NCBI RefSeq assembly: GCF_028657905.1
Contig: NZ_CP117780.1
Location: forward strand, 1 to 64,000
DNA: 64,000 nt
Source: Burkholderia sp. FERM BP-3421
GTDB taxonomy: Bacteria > Pseudomonadota > Gammaproteobacteria > Burkholderiales > Burkholderiaceae
Direction of reading: 5' to 3'
The translations under genes and the position numbers were made by a program. The notes under the pieces were generated by a model. It ran no database searches and was not told the DNA's origin. It saw only the letters and a program-made list of their open reading frames with translations. Every line of letters starts with the position of its first letter. Position 1 is the stretch's first letter. Positions 45,014 to 52,924 of the stretch are shown piece after piece.

Positions 45014-45901
45014 ATGGTCTTCGATCGAGGTGCGCGTCCGAAGCGGACCGCTTTCGTTTTTGCAGGCGGGGGCAGCCTCGGTGCGATCGAGGTGGGCATG
45101 CTGCGCGAACTGCTCAATTACGGTGAACGGCCCGACTTCGTGGTCGGCGCGTCCGCCGGCGCGATCAACGCCGCCTATTTCGCCGGACAGCCCGACCGCG
45201 ACGGCGTCGCGAATCTCGAAGCACTGTGGTGCAACATCCGCCGGCGCGACATCATGCCGTTTTCCATGCTCGGCCTGTTGAGGACCATTCTTCAGAATCG
45301 CGCACACCTCGTCGAAACGACTGCGCTGCGAATGCTGCTGGAAAGGCATCTGCGGTATCAGTACGTGGAGCGCGCGTCGCTGCCGCTGCACGTCGTCGCG
45401 ACCGATATGCTCAGCGGCAGCGAAATCGTGCTGTCGTCGGGCCTCGTCGTCGACGCCGTACTCGCCAGCGCGGCCATCCCGGGCGTATTTCCGCCGGTAC
45501 GGATCGACGATCGGCTGATGGTTGACGGCGGCGTTGCAAACAATACGCCGATTTCGATTGCCGTCGCACAGGGCGCGACGCGTATCGTCGTGCTGCCGGC
45601 GGGCTTTGCATGCGCGTTGCATAAGCCGCCGGCGAGCGCAATCGCCCAGGCGATGCATGCGCTTACCCTCGTGATCGCACGCCAGCTCGTACGCGATTTG
45701 GCGTTCTACGAGACGCGCGCCGATATCTTCGTGGTGCCCCCCTTGTGTCCGCTCGACGTTTCGCCGTACGACTACACCCGGTGCAGGGCGCTGATCGAAC
45801 TGGCGGCCGAGCGGACCCGTGCGTGGCTCGGCGATGGCGGTTTCGAACGGACCTGCATTCCGGGCGCGCTGCACGAGCATACGCACTCGGTTGAACGGTG
45901 A
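45014..45901 (+). CDS. Patatin-like phospholipase
   Basis: A 295-residue patatin: oxyanion loop FAGGGSLGAIEVG (17-28), nucleophile S47 in GASAG and catalytic D171 in VDGGVANNTP. Unlike the DUF3734 patatin at 27361 it has no C-terminal extension. No signal peptide; action at the inner face of the membrane or on intracellular acyl esters is likely. The ATG at 45014 directly precedes the conserved region; the longer open frame upstream is unlikely to be translated. Confidence 0.9.
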   Translation: MVFDRGARPKRTAFVFAGGGSLGAIEVGMLRELLNYGERPDFVVGASAGAINAAYFAGQPDRDGVANLEALWCNIRRRDIMPFSMLGLLRTILQNRAHLVETTALRMLLERHLRYQYVERASLPLHVVATDMLSGSEIVLSSGLVVDAVLASAAIPGVFPPVRIDDRLMVDGGVANNTPISIAVAQGATRIVVLPAGFACALHKPPASAIAQAMHALTLVIARQLVRDLAFYETRADIFVVPPLCPLDVSPYDYTRCRALIELAAERTRAWLGDGGFERTCIPGALHEHTHSVER

Positions 45902-45975
45902 CGTTGGTGCTTAGAGCCTGACCGACGCCTCGCGCCCGAGGATGGGGTCATGCCGATTGAACACGATCCGGCGAT

Positions 45976-46311
45976 CTATGACGACAGGGGCGCCTTGTGA
46001 CGGCTTCGACCGCGGATGCCGACGATCCACTTCGTGCCGTCAGCCGAGATGCGCTTGCCGGAGCCTCGAAACCTCGGCGGCGCAAATCGGTTGTAGGCGC
46101 TGATGACTTTCACGATCGCTTTGTCGAGGCGTGCCTCGGTCACGCATTTCAAATTCAGCCACGCGACTTGCTTTCGGCTGAGATTCTTGACTGACCGCGC
46201 CGTCTGCGTTGGCCCGAGATTGCAGCCGCAGCAGAACAGCGTCGTGATGAAGCGTTTGCGCGGCTCGTCGAGCTTCGCCTCGAATCCGGAAGCCAGTGTG
46301 CCGGTAAGCAA
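45976..46311 (-). mobile_element. Tn3-family transposase fragment
   Basis: About 80 codons (roughly 46260 to 46000) match the C-terminal part of Tn3-family TnpA: CGCNLGPTQTARSVKNLSR, then VTEARLDKAIVKVISAYNRF and RGSGKRISADGTKW. Full-length transposases are about 1000 residues, so only a small internal piece is left. Both flanks diverge at once from the family. The 5' side abuts an ShlB-like relic on the other strand. Confidence 0.75.
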
Positions 46312-46778
46312 GGCATCGATATGATCGTCAAGGCGTTGTCGCGGGAAATCTTGGCACGCGGCAGCATCACGACACGCGTGTTGCTGCCGGAACAGGATTT
46401 GACGACCGGTACGCTGACGTTCTCACTGATTCCGGGTGTGATTCGGCAGGTCCGTTTCGCCGACGAGAAATTGCGCGGCACGTGGAAGACCGCTTTCCCG
46501 GCCGGTGACGGCGAAGTGCTGAACCTGCGTGACCTTGAATCGGCCAAACGGGTCAAGCGATCTACGCCGGGCTGGACGATGGACGGGTATGGGGGCCGCA
46601 GCCGGTCGTGCTTGTCGGCAGGCAACTCGCGGGTGCGGTGATAGGTGTCGGGGGCAGTGTCGCAACGCGCTTCGGCGGGTACGGTTACGACCGGTTTGTC
46701 GGCACGCCGGTGTACAAGCCATCCGGTTTCCCAACGGCCCGGGCCACGCTCGGTTTCCAGGTGACGGCGCAGTTTTGA
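46297..46778 (+). pseudogene. ShlB/FhaC-family two-partner secretion transporter, gutted
   Basis: The first part matches the POTRA region of ShlB/FhaC outer-membrane transporters (KQGIDMIVKALSREILARG, TTRVLLPEQDL, GVIRQVRFADEK, LNLRDLESAKRVKR). After a frame change near 46565-46580 the sequence jumps to the end of the barrel (GPQPVVLVGRQLAGAVIG, YDRFVGTPVYKPSGFPTAR, ending VTAQF). The signal peptide, first POTRA and nearly all barrel strands are missing; intact proteins are about 560 residues. The 5' break coincides with the Tn3-like fragment. No haemolysin or haemagglutinin partner gene is seen. Confidence 0.8.
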
Positions 46779-47027
46779 TGAAGAAACAACTGAACTGCTC
46801 GGTGCGTCGTGGCCCCGACGACGCTGGCGAGGACCGGGAACTGACCGCGTTTCCGACCGCGCAGATCGCCTTGGTCTTGTCCGCGGCACGCCGTTTTGGC
46901 GTACCGGCGGCGGATACAGACAGGGAATTGGCTGAATTATCCTAATCCGGCGCGCTAAGATCGCCGTGGCATGCGTCGTATCCCGACGGTATGACGCGTG
47001 CCGACCGTTCTTCCAGGGAGCCCCCTC

Positions 47028-48131
47028 ATGACATCACGCTTCCAGCGCCGGCGCGGCGCGCCCGTCGTCGCCGCCTCATTCCCGCCGTCTCGTGCATGCG
47101 CGTTCGTTTGCGCCGCCATGCTGCTGACGGCCGCCGCGACCACCGCGCACGCGCAGCGAAACGCCGCGGTCGCGCACCCGCTGCCCACGACGACGGGCGA
47201 ATTGCGCGTCGGCGTCCAGGTCGACGTCGGCAGCTTCACCATGGACGACGCCACGCGCATTCGCGAAACCGGTTTCGAGTTCGTGCGGTTGGGCGTGTGG
47301 GCCGACAGCCTCGGATCGCGCAAGTATCAACAACAGCTCGAGACCGCGTTCGCCCAGGCGAAAGCCGCGAGCCTCGGGGTATTGATGACGGTCCGGTCGT
47401 TGAACCCGTTCGGCACGCTGCCGGTCGATCCGTCCCTGCGCGCCGCCGTGCTCGAAAGCGCCGGCGCGACCTTCGGGCGCGCGGTCGCGGGGCTGGTCCA
47501 GGCGCATGCGGGCCAACTGCTCGCGGTCGAGATCTGGAACGAGCCGGACCTCGCGAAGTACTGGCCGCCCGGCGACGTGGAGGCGACCTTGCCGCCTTAC
47601 ATGCAGGCCGCCTGCGCGCAGTGGACGACGCTCGGCCGGCAGGTGCCGGTGCTCGGGCTGGGCTTCGCGCGGCCGCCGTCGAAAGGCTCGCTGCCCGACG
47701 CGCTGCTCGCGCAGGTCGTGCAGCGCGCACCCGGCTGCCTGGGCGGCGTGTCGTATCACGCCTATGGGATGACGGGCCCGCAGATATCCGCGGTCAGCGC
47801 GGACCTCCACGAGCGCTACCGGTTGCCCGCCGTCATCACCGAGTGGGGGGTGCCGTCGATTCCGGCCACGGGCGGCGACGCGGGTCAGGCCGCGCAGGTC
47901 GCGGCGTTCCTGTCGGCCGTGCGCGGCACCGGCGCGCCGCTCGTATCGATCTACGAATGGAAGGATTCGCCGAACGGCATCGACCTCGCCCAGCGCAACT
48001 ATGGGCTCGTGACGGTCGGCGGGATGGCGAAGGCGGCGCTCGGCGCGGCCGGCGCGGAACTGCCGCGCGTCGAGGATCCGGTCGACCCGCCGCCGCAGTC
48101 ATCGGGCGGCCCCGCGCCATCCCACCCCTGA
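47028..48131 (+). CDS. Secreted PslG-like glycoside hydrolase
   Basis: A 367-residue exported TIM-barrel hydrolase (signal peptide ending about residue 38, AHA-QRN). The acid/base Glu sits in IWNEPD and the nucleophile Glu in ITEWGV, the two signatures of clan A enzymes such as GH39/GH5. Its length and convergent position beside a polysaccharide cluster resemble PslG of Pseudomonas, a hydrolase that trims its own exopolysaccharide. The Pro-rich C-terminal tail overlaps the end of the polymerase-like gene on the other strand by 33 bp. Expected role: editing or release of the local exopolysaccharide. Confidence 0.82.
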   Translation: MTSRFQRRRGAPVVAASFPPSRACAFVCAAMLLTAAATTAHAQRNAAVAHPLPTTTGELRVGVQVDVGSFTMDDATRIRETGFEFVRLGVWADSLGSRKYQQQLETAFAQAKAASLGVLMTVRSLNPFGTLPVDPSLRAAVLESAGATFGRAVAGLVQAHAGQLLAVEIWNEPDLAKYWPPGDVEATLPPYMQAACAQWTTLGRQVPVLGLGFARPPSKGSLPDALLAQVVQRAPGCLGGVSYHAYGMTGPQISAVSADLHERYRLPAVITEWGVPSIPATGGDAGQAAQVAAFLSAVRGTGAPLVSIYEWKDSPNGIDLAQRNYGLVTVGGMAKAALGAAGAELPRVEDPVDPPPQSSGGPAPSHP

Positions 48132-49175
48132 CCCGGATGCCGCGCTCGACGGCCGCGCGCGGGGCACCAGCAAGGTCATCGACAGCAGCGCGACGCTGGA
48201 CAGATGCCGCATGTAGCTGCCGAGATCCGGCTCGAACAGCATCGACACCGCGACGTGCCCGATCACGAGACTGGCAAGCACGATGTCCGACGGTCGCCCC
48301 ACCGTGTCGCGCGTCCGGCGCAGCGCCCGCAGCGCGGGCGCGACGGCGAGCGCGACGAACGCCTGCATCGCGACTTCCTTTGGCCCCGGCGAAAACAGCG
48401 GCGCGAGATTGAGCTTGCCGATCGCATACAGATAGTCGACGACGAATCCGTGGAACGACGACGGATCGACCGGATTGTAGAAGCTCGTGCGCGCGCCGAA
48501 CGGCGACGCGTACACCAGGTAGTCGACCGCCATGTCGCGCGGATGCAGCAGCGCGTAGTAGACCCAGCCTGGCAGCAACGCGAAGCCCGACGCGGCGGCC
48601 GCACCCAGCACCAGCCGGCCGCGCGTCGACAGGGCGTAGAACGCCACGCATCCGAGCGCGATGACGGCGATCAGGGCGAAGTAGCTGCGGATGAACCCCG
48701 CGTACAGGCCGTAGAGCCCGAGCGCGGCGACGAGCGTGCCGCGTACCCCGTGACGGCGCGCGGCTGCCGCGACGAGCAACGAGATCAGCACGACGAGCGT
48801 GTCCTTGCTGGCCACGAACAGATTGAAGAACACACAGGGCGCGGACAGCACGAACGCCGCCGCCATCAGCCCGAAGCGATTCGCCGGACCCAGCATCGCC
48901 CAGATGAACCACGCGCCGATGCCCGCGATCAACAGGTCGACGCCGCCGCCGAACCATCCATAGAGCTTGCCGACGGCGTCGAACGAGGTGTCGGCGAAGG
49001 TGTCCGCGCCACCCATCTGCGCCTGGATCTTCTCGGCGTCGCGAAAGATGAACTCAGGCAGCAGCGCGCCTGCATTGCGATACAGCACCAGATAGCCGAA
49101 CACATAAGCGGCCGCGACGGCGCGTACCACACCGCGGCTGAGTCGCCGTCCCCTCGGTGGGTGGTCATAGCGCAT
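48099..49175 (-). CDS. wzy: Wzy-like polysaccharide polymerase
   Basis: A 358-residue polytopic membrane protein (around nine helices) with a large loop in the second half (HPRDMAVDYLVYASPFGA to FHGFVVDYLY). Sequence is poorly conserved in this class; the call rests on topology, size and its place in a Wzx/Wzy-type operon that otherwise lacks a polymerase. It would join lipid-linked repeat units in the periplasm. Start overlaps the flippase gene by 11 bp; it is the last gene of the operon. Confidence 0.65.
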   Translation of the reverse strand: MRYDHPPRGRRLSRGVVRAVAAAYVFGYLVLYRNAGALLPEFIFRDAEKIQAQMGGADTFADTSFDAVGKLYGWFGGGVDLLIAGIGAWFIWAMLGPANRFGLMAAAFVLSAPCVFFNLFVASKDTLVVLISLLVAAAARRHGVRGTLVAALGLYGLYAGFIRSYFALIAVIALGCVAFYALSTRGRLVLGAAAASGFALLPGWVYYALLHPRDMAVDYLVYASPFGARTSFYNPVDPSSFHGFVVDYLYAIGKLNLAPLFSPGPKEVAMQAFVALAVAPALRALRRTRDTVGRPSDIVLASLVIGHVAVSMLFEPDLGSYMRHLSSVALLSMTLLVPRARPSSAASGSGVGWRGAAR

Positions 49176-50451
49176 GGCGCTTCACTTCCCGCGACGGCGT
49201 GAAGCGTCCGGTTCGGCCGCCCGCGTCCGCCCGGACGAGCAGCCCGCCGAAGCCCGCGGCGAGCAGCACGCTGACGAGCAGGTGGCCGCAGGCCGCGCCG
49301 AGAACGCCGTGCGCGCGGATCGCATAGCCGATGACGGGCAGGCTGCCTGCCGTGAACAGCGCCGTGGCAAGCGCGAACGCGCGGCCTGCCCGCAGTGCGA
49401 TCGCGGCGGCCCACAGCAGGTCGATCGCGCCGCGCAGCACGAACGACAGCAGCAGGATCGCGAGCAACAGCGTGCCGGCCGCGTCGAGCGGTTCGCGCGC
49501 CATCCGGAACAGCGGCTCGCGCACCGCGAGAATCGCGGCCGACAGCAGCAGCGTCGCGCCGAGCGACGCGAGCAGCGCACGCCGCAACGTGGGCGCGAAC
49601 GCGTGCGGCTCGGTCGCGGCGGCACGGGTGAGCGCGGGGCCGGCCGTCGACACGATCGCCGCGAAGGCGATCGTCTGAATCGCGTTCGCGATCGACCACG
49701 CGAACACGTAGCGCCCGAGCGCATCCGCGTCGACGAGCCGCGAGGCGATCAGCCGCTCCGCGTATTGCAGGCCGGCGAGCAGCGCCGCGCCGACATAGAA
49801 CGACAGGCCGTCTCGCCAGAGCGCAAGCGTGCCGGCGGCGCTGTCCACGCGGGTGGCCGCCGAGCAGGCGTCGGCCGCCGACGTGGCGAGCACGCGCCAC
49901 GCCCAGCCGATCACGGTCACGTTGACCGCGACCCAAAGCCATAAAACAGTATCAAGCCGAACGATCGCGCCCGACGCGAGGCCGGCGATCGCGAGCGCCG
50001 GCCACGCGCCGGTGCGCGCGAACAGCATCAGCGACGCCGTCCGGGCGCGATGCAGCGAGAACACATATGTGTTGCACTCGAATGCATAGTGCTCGGCGAT
50101 CGCGACCGCGACGATCGTGAGCCCGATGGCGGCGCGCGGCCCGTGTGCGGCCGAAAGCAGGTTCGTGTGCATCAGCAGCAGCGCGCCGGCGCCGAGCAGC
50201 AGATACGCCAGCGCATAGACGAAGCCGACCGAGCGCGCGTCACGGATCGCCTGGCGCGGCGCGGGCAGCGCGAGCCGACGGTTCAGTTCCGCGCTGAAGC
50301 CGAGGCCGAGCACTTTCGAGGTGATCACCGAGACCGCGATCGCGATCCCGTAGTCGGCGACCGCCGCGAAGCCGAGTACGCGCGCGATCACGATCGTCAG
50401 CGCGAATTTCGCGCCGAGCGCGGCGATCCGCAACGCGATGCGCATCAACAT
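49165..50451 (-). CDS. wzx: Wzx-like lipid-linked oligosaccharide flippase
   Basis: A 428-residue protein with twelve to fourteen hydrophobic helices and the MATE/PST-type start (LRIAALGAKFALTIVIARVLG, then VADYGIAIAVSV). It should turn undecaprenyl-linked repeat units to the outer face of the inner membrane. ATG at 50451 was chosen (alternative 50445); it overlaps the pyruvyltransferase gene by 7 bp and the polymerase gene by 11 bp, indicating tight coupling. The open frame upstream of the start is non-coding. Confidence 0.8.
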   Translation of the reverse strand: MLMRIALRIAALGAKFALTIVIARVLGFAAVADYGIAIAVSVITSKVLGLGFSAELNRRLALPAPRQAIRDARSVGFVYALAYLLLGAGALLLMHTNLLSAAHGPRAAIGLTIVAVAIAEHYAFECNTYVFSLHRARTASLMLFARTGAWPALAIAGLASGAIVRLDTVLWLWVAVNVTVIGWAWRVLATSAADACSAATRVDSAAGTLALWRDGLSFYVGAALLAGLQYAERLIASRLVDADALGRYVFAWSIANAIQTIAFAAIVSTAGPALTRAAATEPHAFAPTLRRALLASLGATLLLSAAILAVREPLFRMAREPLDAAGTLLLAILLLSFVLRGAIDLLWAAAIALRAGRAFALATALFTAGSLPVIGYAIRAHGVLGAACGHLLVSVLLAAGFGGLLVRADAGGRTGRFTPSREVKRHAL

Positions 50452-51698
50452 GGCGCGGTCTCCAACGGCATCGCCGCGTCGCGCAGGGCCGCGACGAGAC
50501 GCGCGCGTTCGACCCGCAGCGCATCGGCTCGGCTCGTCGCCGCCTCCCAGAAGCGTAAGGCGGCGCGCGGCGCGTACAGATGGTCGGCGACGGCATCGGC
50601 GTCGAAATCGGCCGCGTTGACGACCCAATCGTCGAGACCCAGATCCGCGTAAGCGCCGAATCCTTTGCGTTCGTAGCTGAGATGGAAGGCCGGCACGCCG
50701 GCGAGGATCGATTCGAGCGCGCCGTGAAGTCGCACGGAGACGACGAAATCGGGCGGGTCGTCGGCGAGCACCTGGCGCAGGGACGGCAACGGGCGGGCGA
50801 CGCCGAGCCGGCGGTAGAACGCCGCGTCGTCGTTGCCGCGCCCCGTGCTTTGCACCGCGAGCGTGATCCGGCTGCGGGACTCGAGCCGCGCGATCAGGCG
50901 ATCGAGCGCGCGCCGGTAGCGGGTGCGCTGCGCTCGGCTCCAGCGCGGCGCGTCGCGCAGGACCAATGCGATGTGACGCACCGGCGCGACGGCGCCCGGC
51001 GCATCGGCGCCCGGCGCGACGGCGCCCGGCACATCGGCGCCCGGCGCGACGGCGCCCGGCACATCGGCGCCCGGCGCGACGGCCGGGCCCGGCAGCCGCA
51101 TGCCGAACGCGAGCACCGCGAGGTCGGGGGCGCGGCGCGTGTTCCGATTGCCGCCCAACATCGCGAGCGAGCGGTCGTCGCGCACGAACACGACAGCGCA
51201 CGCGTCGAGCAGCGAGGTGACGTGCTTCCGCCACGCGCGCGACATGAACGGCAGGCCGGCGCGCGCGGGACCGATGCTTTGCGGCAGATAGACCGCGGGC
51301 TTGCCCGACGCCCGCGCGGCGCGCAGCTGCAACAGATGGCCGGCTTCGAGCCGAAGCGCTTCGGTGAGCGTGCGAGCGCGCAGGTAGCCGCCGCCGACGC
51401 CGACGATCAGATCGGCATCGGCGAGCACCGGCGCGAGCGCGGCGGGCCCGCGCGACGACAGCCAGGCGCGCGCCACGGCCGCGAGGCGGCGCGCGACGCC
51501 GTGCTGCGCGAGCACGGGCGCGCCGAGCGGGTCGCCGGCGTCGGCGAACGAGTCGGGATCGGCGGCGACGATGGTGGTGCGCACGCCGTCGCCGAATGCC
51601 TCGCGCAGCAGTTCGACGGACAGATCGACGAGCAGTCCGTCGCCTGAGTTGCGACGGCTGTACGCGTGCAGCAGGACGACATGGAAAGGGCGTGTCAT
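50445..51698 (-). CDS. Polysaccharide pyruvyl transferase family protein
   Basis: A 417-residue cytoplasmic enzyme that adds pyruvate ketals (or acts as a related transferase) on sugar repeat units. Characteristic segments are the N-terminal HAYSRRNSGDGLLVD, GVGGGYLR, YLPQSIGP, VFVRDDRSL and the late VSVRLHGALESILAGVP. A low-complexity insert of about 35 residues near the middle, made of a PGADVPGAVA-type repeat, is coded by a minisatellite. ATG at 51698 overlaps the glycosyltransferase stop (ATGA). Pyruvylation would make the polymer acidic. Confidence 0.88.
   Translation of the reverse strand: MTRPFHVVLLHAYSRRNSGDGLLVDLSVELLREAFGDGVRTTIVAADPDSFADAGDPLGAPVLAQHGVARRLAAVARAWLSSRGPAALAPVLADADLIVGVGGGYLRARTLTEALRLEAGHLLQLRAARASGKPAVYLPQSIGPARAGLPFMSRAWRKHVTSLLDACAVVFVRDDRSLAMLGGNRNTRRAPDLAVLAFGMRLPGPAVAPGADVPGAVAPGADVPGAVAPGADAPGAVAPVRHIALVLRDAPRWSRAQRTRYRRALDRLIARLESRSRITLAVQSTGRGNDDAAFYRRLGVARPLPSLRQVLADDPPDFVVSVRLHGALESILAGVPAFHLSYERKGFGAYADLGLDDWVVNAADFDADAVADHLYAPRAALRFWEAATSRADALRVERARLVAALRDAAMPLETAPC
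50981..51082 (-). repeat. 30-bp minisatellite inside the pyruvyltransferase gene
   Basis: About 3.4 near-perfect copies of a 30-bp unit starting at 50981, 51011, 51041 and 51071. The unit codes for ten residues of the PGADVPGAVA kind, so unit gain or loss keeps the frame. One copy differs by GCATC for ACATC. Confidence 0.9.
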
Positions 51699-52924
51699 GA
51701 GCGGGTTCCGAAGACAGTTTCGTGATAGACGTTCAGCGTGCGGCGCACCATGCGCGCCGCGCTGAACCGTTCGATCGCGCGGTCGCAGTTGGCGCTGAGG
51801 CGAGCGAGCGCGCGCCGGTCGTCGTACAGCGTCCCGATCGCGGCGGCGAGCGGCTCGGCCGTCTCCTCGTTCGCGACGACGACGCCGATCCGCTCGGCCG
51901 CGACCAGTTCCTCGGCGCCCGCGACGCGGGTGGTGACGATCGGCAGGCGCGCGGCCATCGCTTCCAGATACACATACGGGAAGCCCTCGTAGCGGCTCGG
52001 CAGCACGAACAGGTCGAACGCGTTGAAGTAGCGGCGCGCGTCGGCGATCTCGCCGAGCGGCCGCACGTTGGGCGGATACGCACCGCGCGGACGGGCGGCG
52101 CTTTCCTCCAGGTCGCCGCTGCCGATCACGGCGATCTCGATCGCCTTGCCGTAGCGCTCGGCGAGCCGGTCGGCCGCGCTCATCAGGCGATCGAGACCCT
52201 TCTGGAACGAGAAGCGCCCGACGAAGCCGACCGTGAAGCCTTCCGGCGCGAGGCCAAGCGCTTCGCGCGCGGCGGCGCGCGGCAGGCGCGGGAAATCGGG
52301 CACGCCGTTGTGGATCACGGTCGTGAGGCCGAGCGGCAATTTGAGCGCGTGACGCGCGTGATGCGCCTCGTCGATCGATACGGCGATCAGTCGATCCGTC
52401 AGCCACTTGCCGAGCAGGCGCTCGATCGCGCCGTAGAACAGGCGCTGCGCGCGTGTCAGATGCGGGTTCAGCGTATAGAGTGCATGCGGCGTATAGACAT
52501 GCCGCCACGATCCGCGGCATGCGCGGGCGAGCGCGCCCGCCTTCGAGCTGTGACTGTGCACGACGTCCGGCGCGATGCGCGCCAGATGCCGGAACAAGTG
52601 CGCGAACGCGCGAGTGTCCCGCCACGACACCGCGCGCCCCATCGGCACGCGTGCGAACGACGCGCAGCGGCTGACCGTGCGTTGCGTGAGGATCTGCGCA
52701 TCGAAGCGATTGCCGGCTGGCGCGATCAAGTGGATCTCGACGCCGGCGTCGGCGAGCCCGTCGATCAGGTCGGCGACATGGACGCCGACACCGCCGCCCG
52801 CCGCCTCGACGACAAGCGCGACGCTCAGCGGGCGTCGCGCGTTCGCCGCGTCGCGCGGGCCGGGTCGTGGAACGGGCGTCGCAACGGCGACGTGCTGCGA
52901 GGTTTCTTTCTGCGACGTGGTCAT
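51695..52924 (-). CDS. Glycosyltransferase family 4
   Basis: A 409-residue GT-B transferase of the exopolysaccharide operon. N-terminal VVEAAGGGVGVHVADLIDGL and C-terminal GFVGRFSFQKGLDRLM, FNAFDLFVLPSRYEGFPYVYLEAMA and the retaining E-x7-E (EGFPYVYLE) mark family 4. It transfers a sugar from a nucleotide donor to the lipid-linked intermediate. ATG at 52924 overlaps the wzc stop (ATGA) and is preferred over ATG 52936. It is the only ordinary glycosyltransferase in the operon, which implies a simple repeat unit or further transferases elsewhere. Confidence 0.92.
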   Translation of the reverse strand: MTTSQKETSQHVAVATPVPRPGPRDAANARRPLSVALVVEAAGGGVGVHVADLIDGLADAGVEIHLIAPAGNRFDAQILTQRTVSRCASFARVPMGRAVSWRDTRAFAHLFRHLARIAPDVVHSHSSKAGALARACRGSWRHVYTPHALYTLNPHLTRAQRLFYGAIERLLGKWLTDRLIAVSIDEAHHARHALKLPLGLTTVIHNGVPDFPRLPRAAAREALGLAPEGFTVGFVGRFSFQKGLDRLMSAADRLAERYGKAIEIAVIGSGDLEESAARPRGAYPPNVRPLGEIADARRYFNAFDLFVLPSRYEGFPYVYLEAMAARLPIVTTRVAGAEELVAAERIGVVVANEETAEPLAAAIGTLYDDRRALARLSANCDRAIERFSAARMVRRTLNVYHETVFGTRS

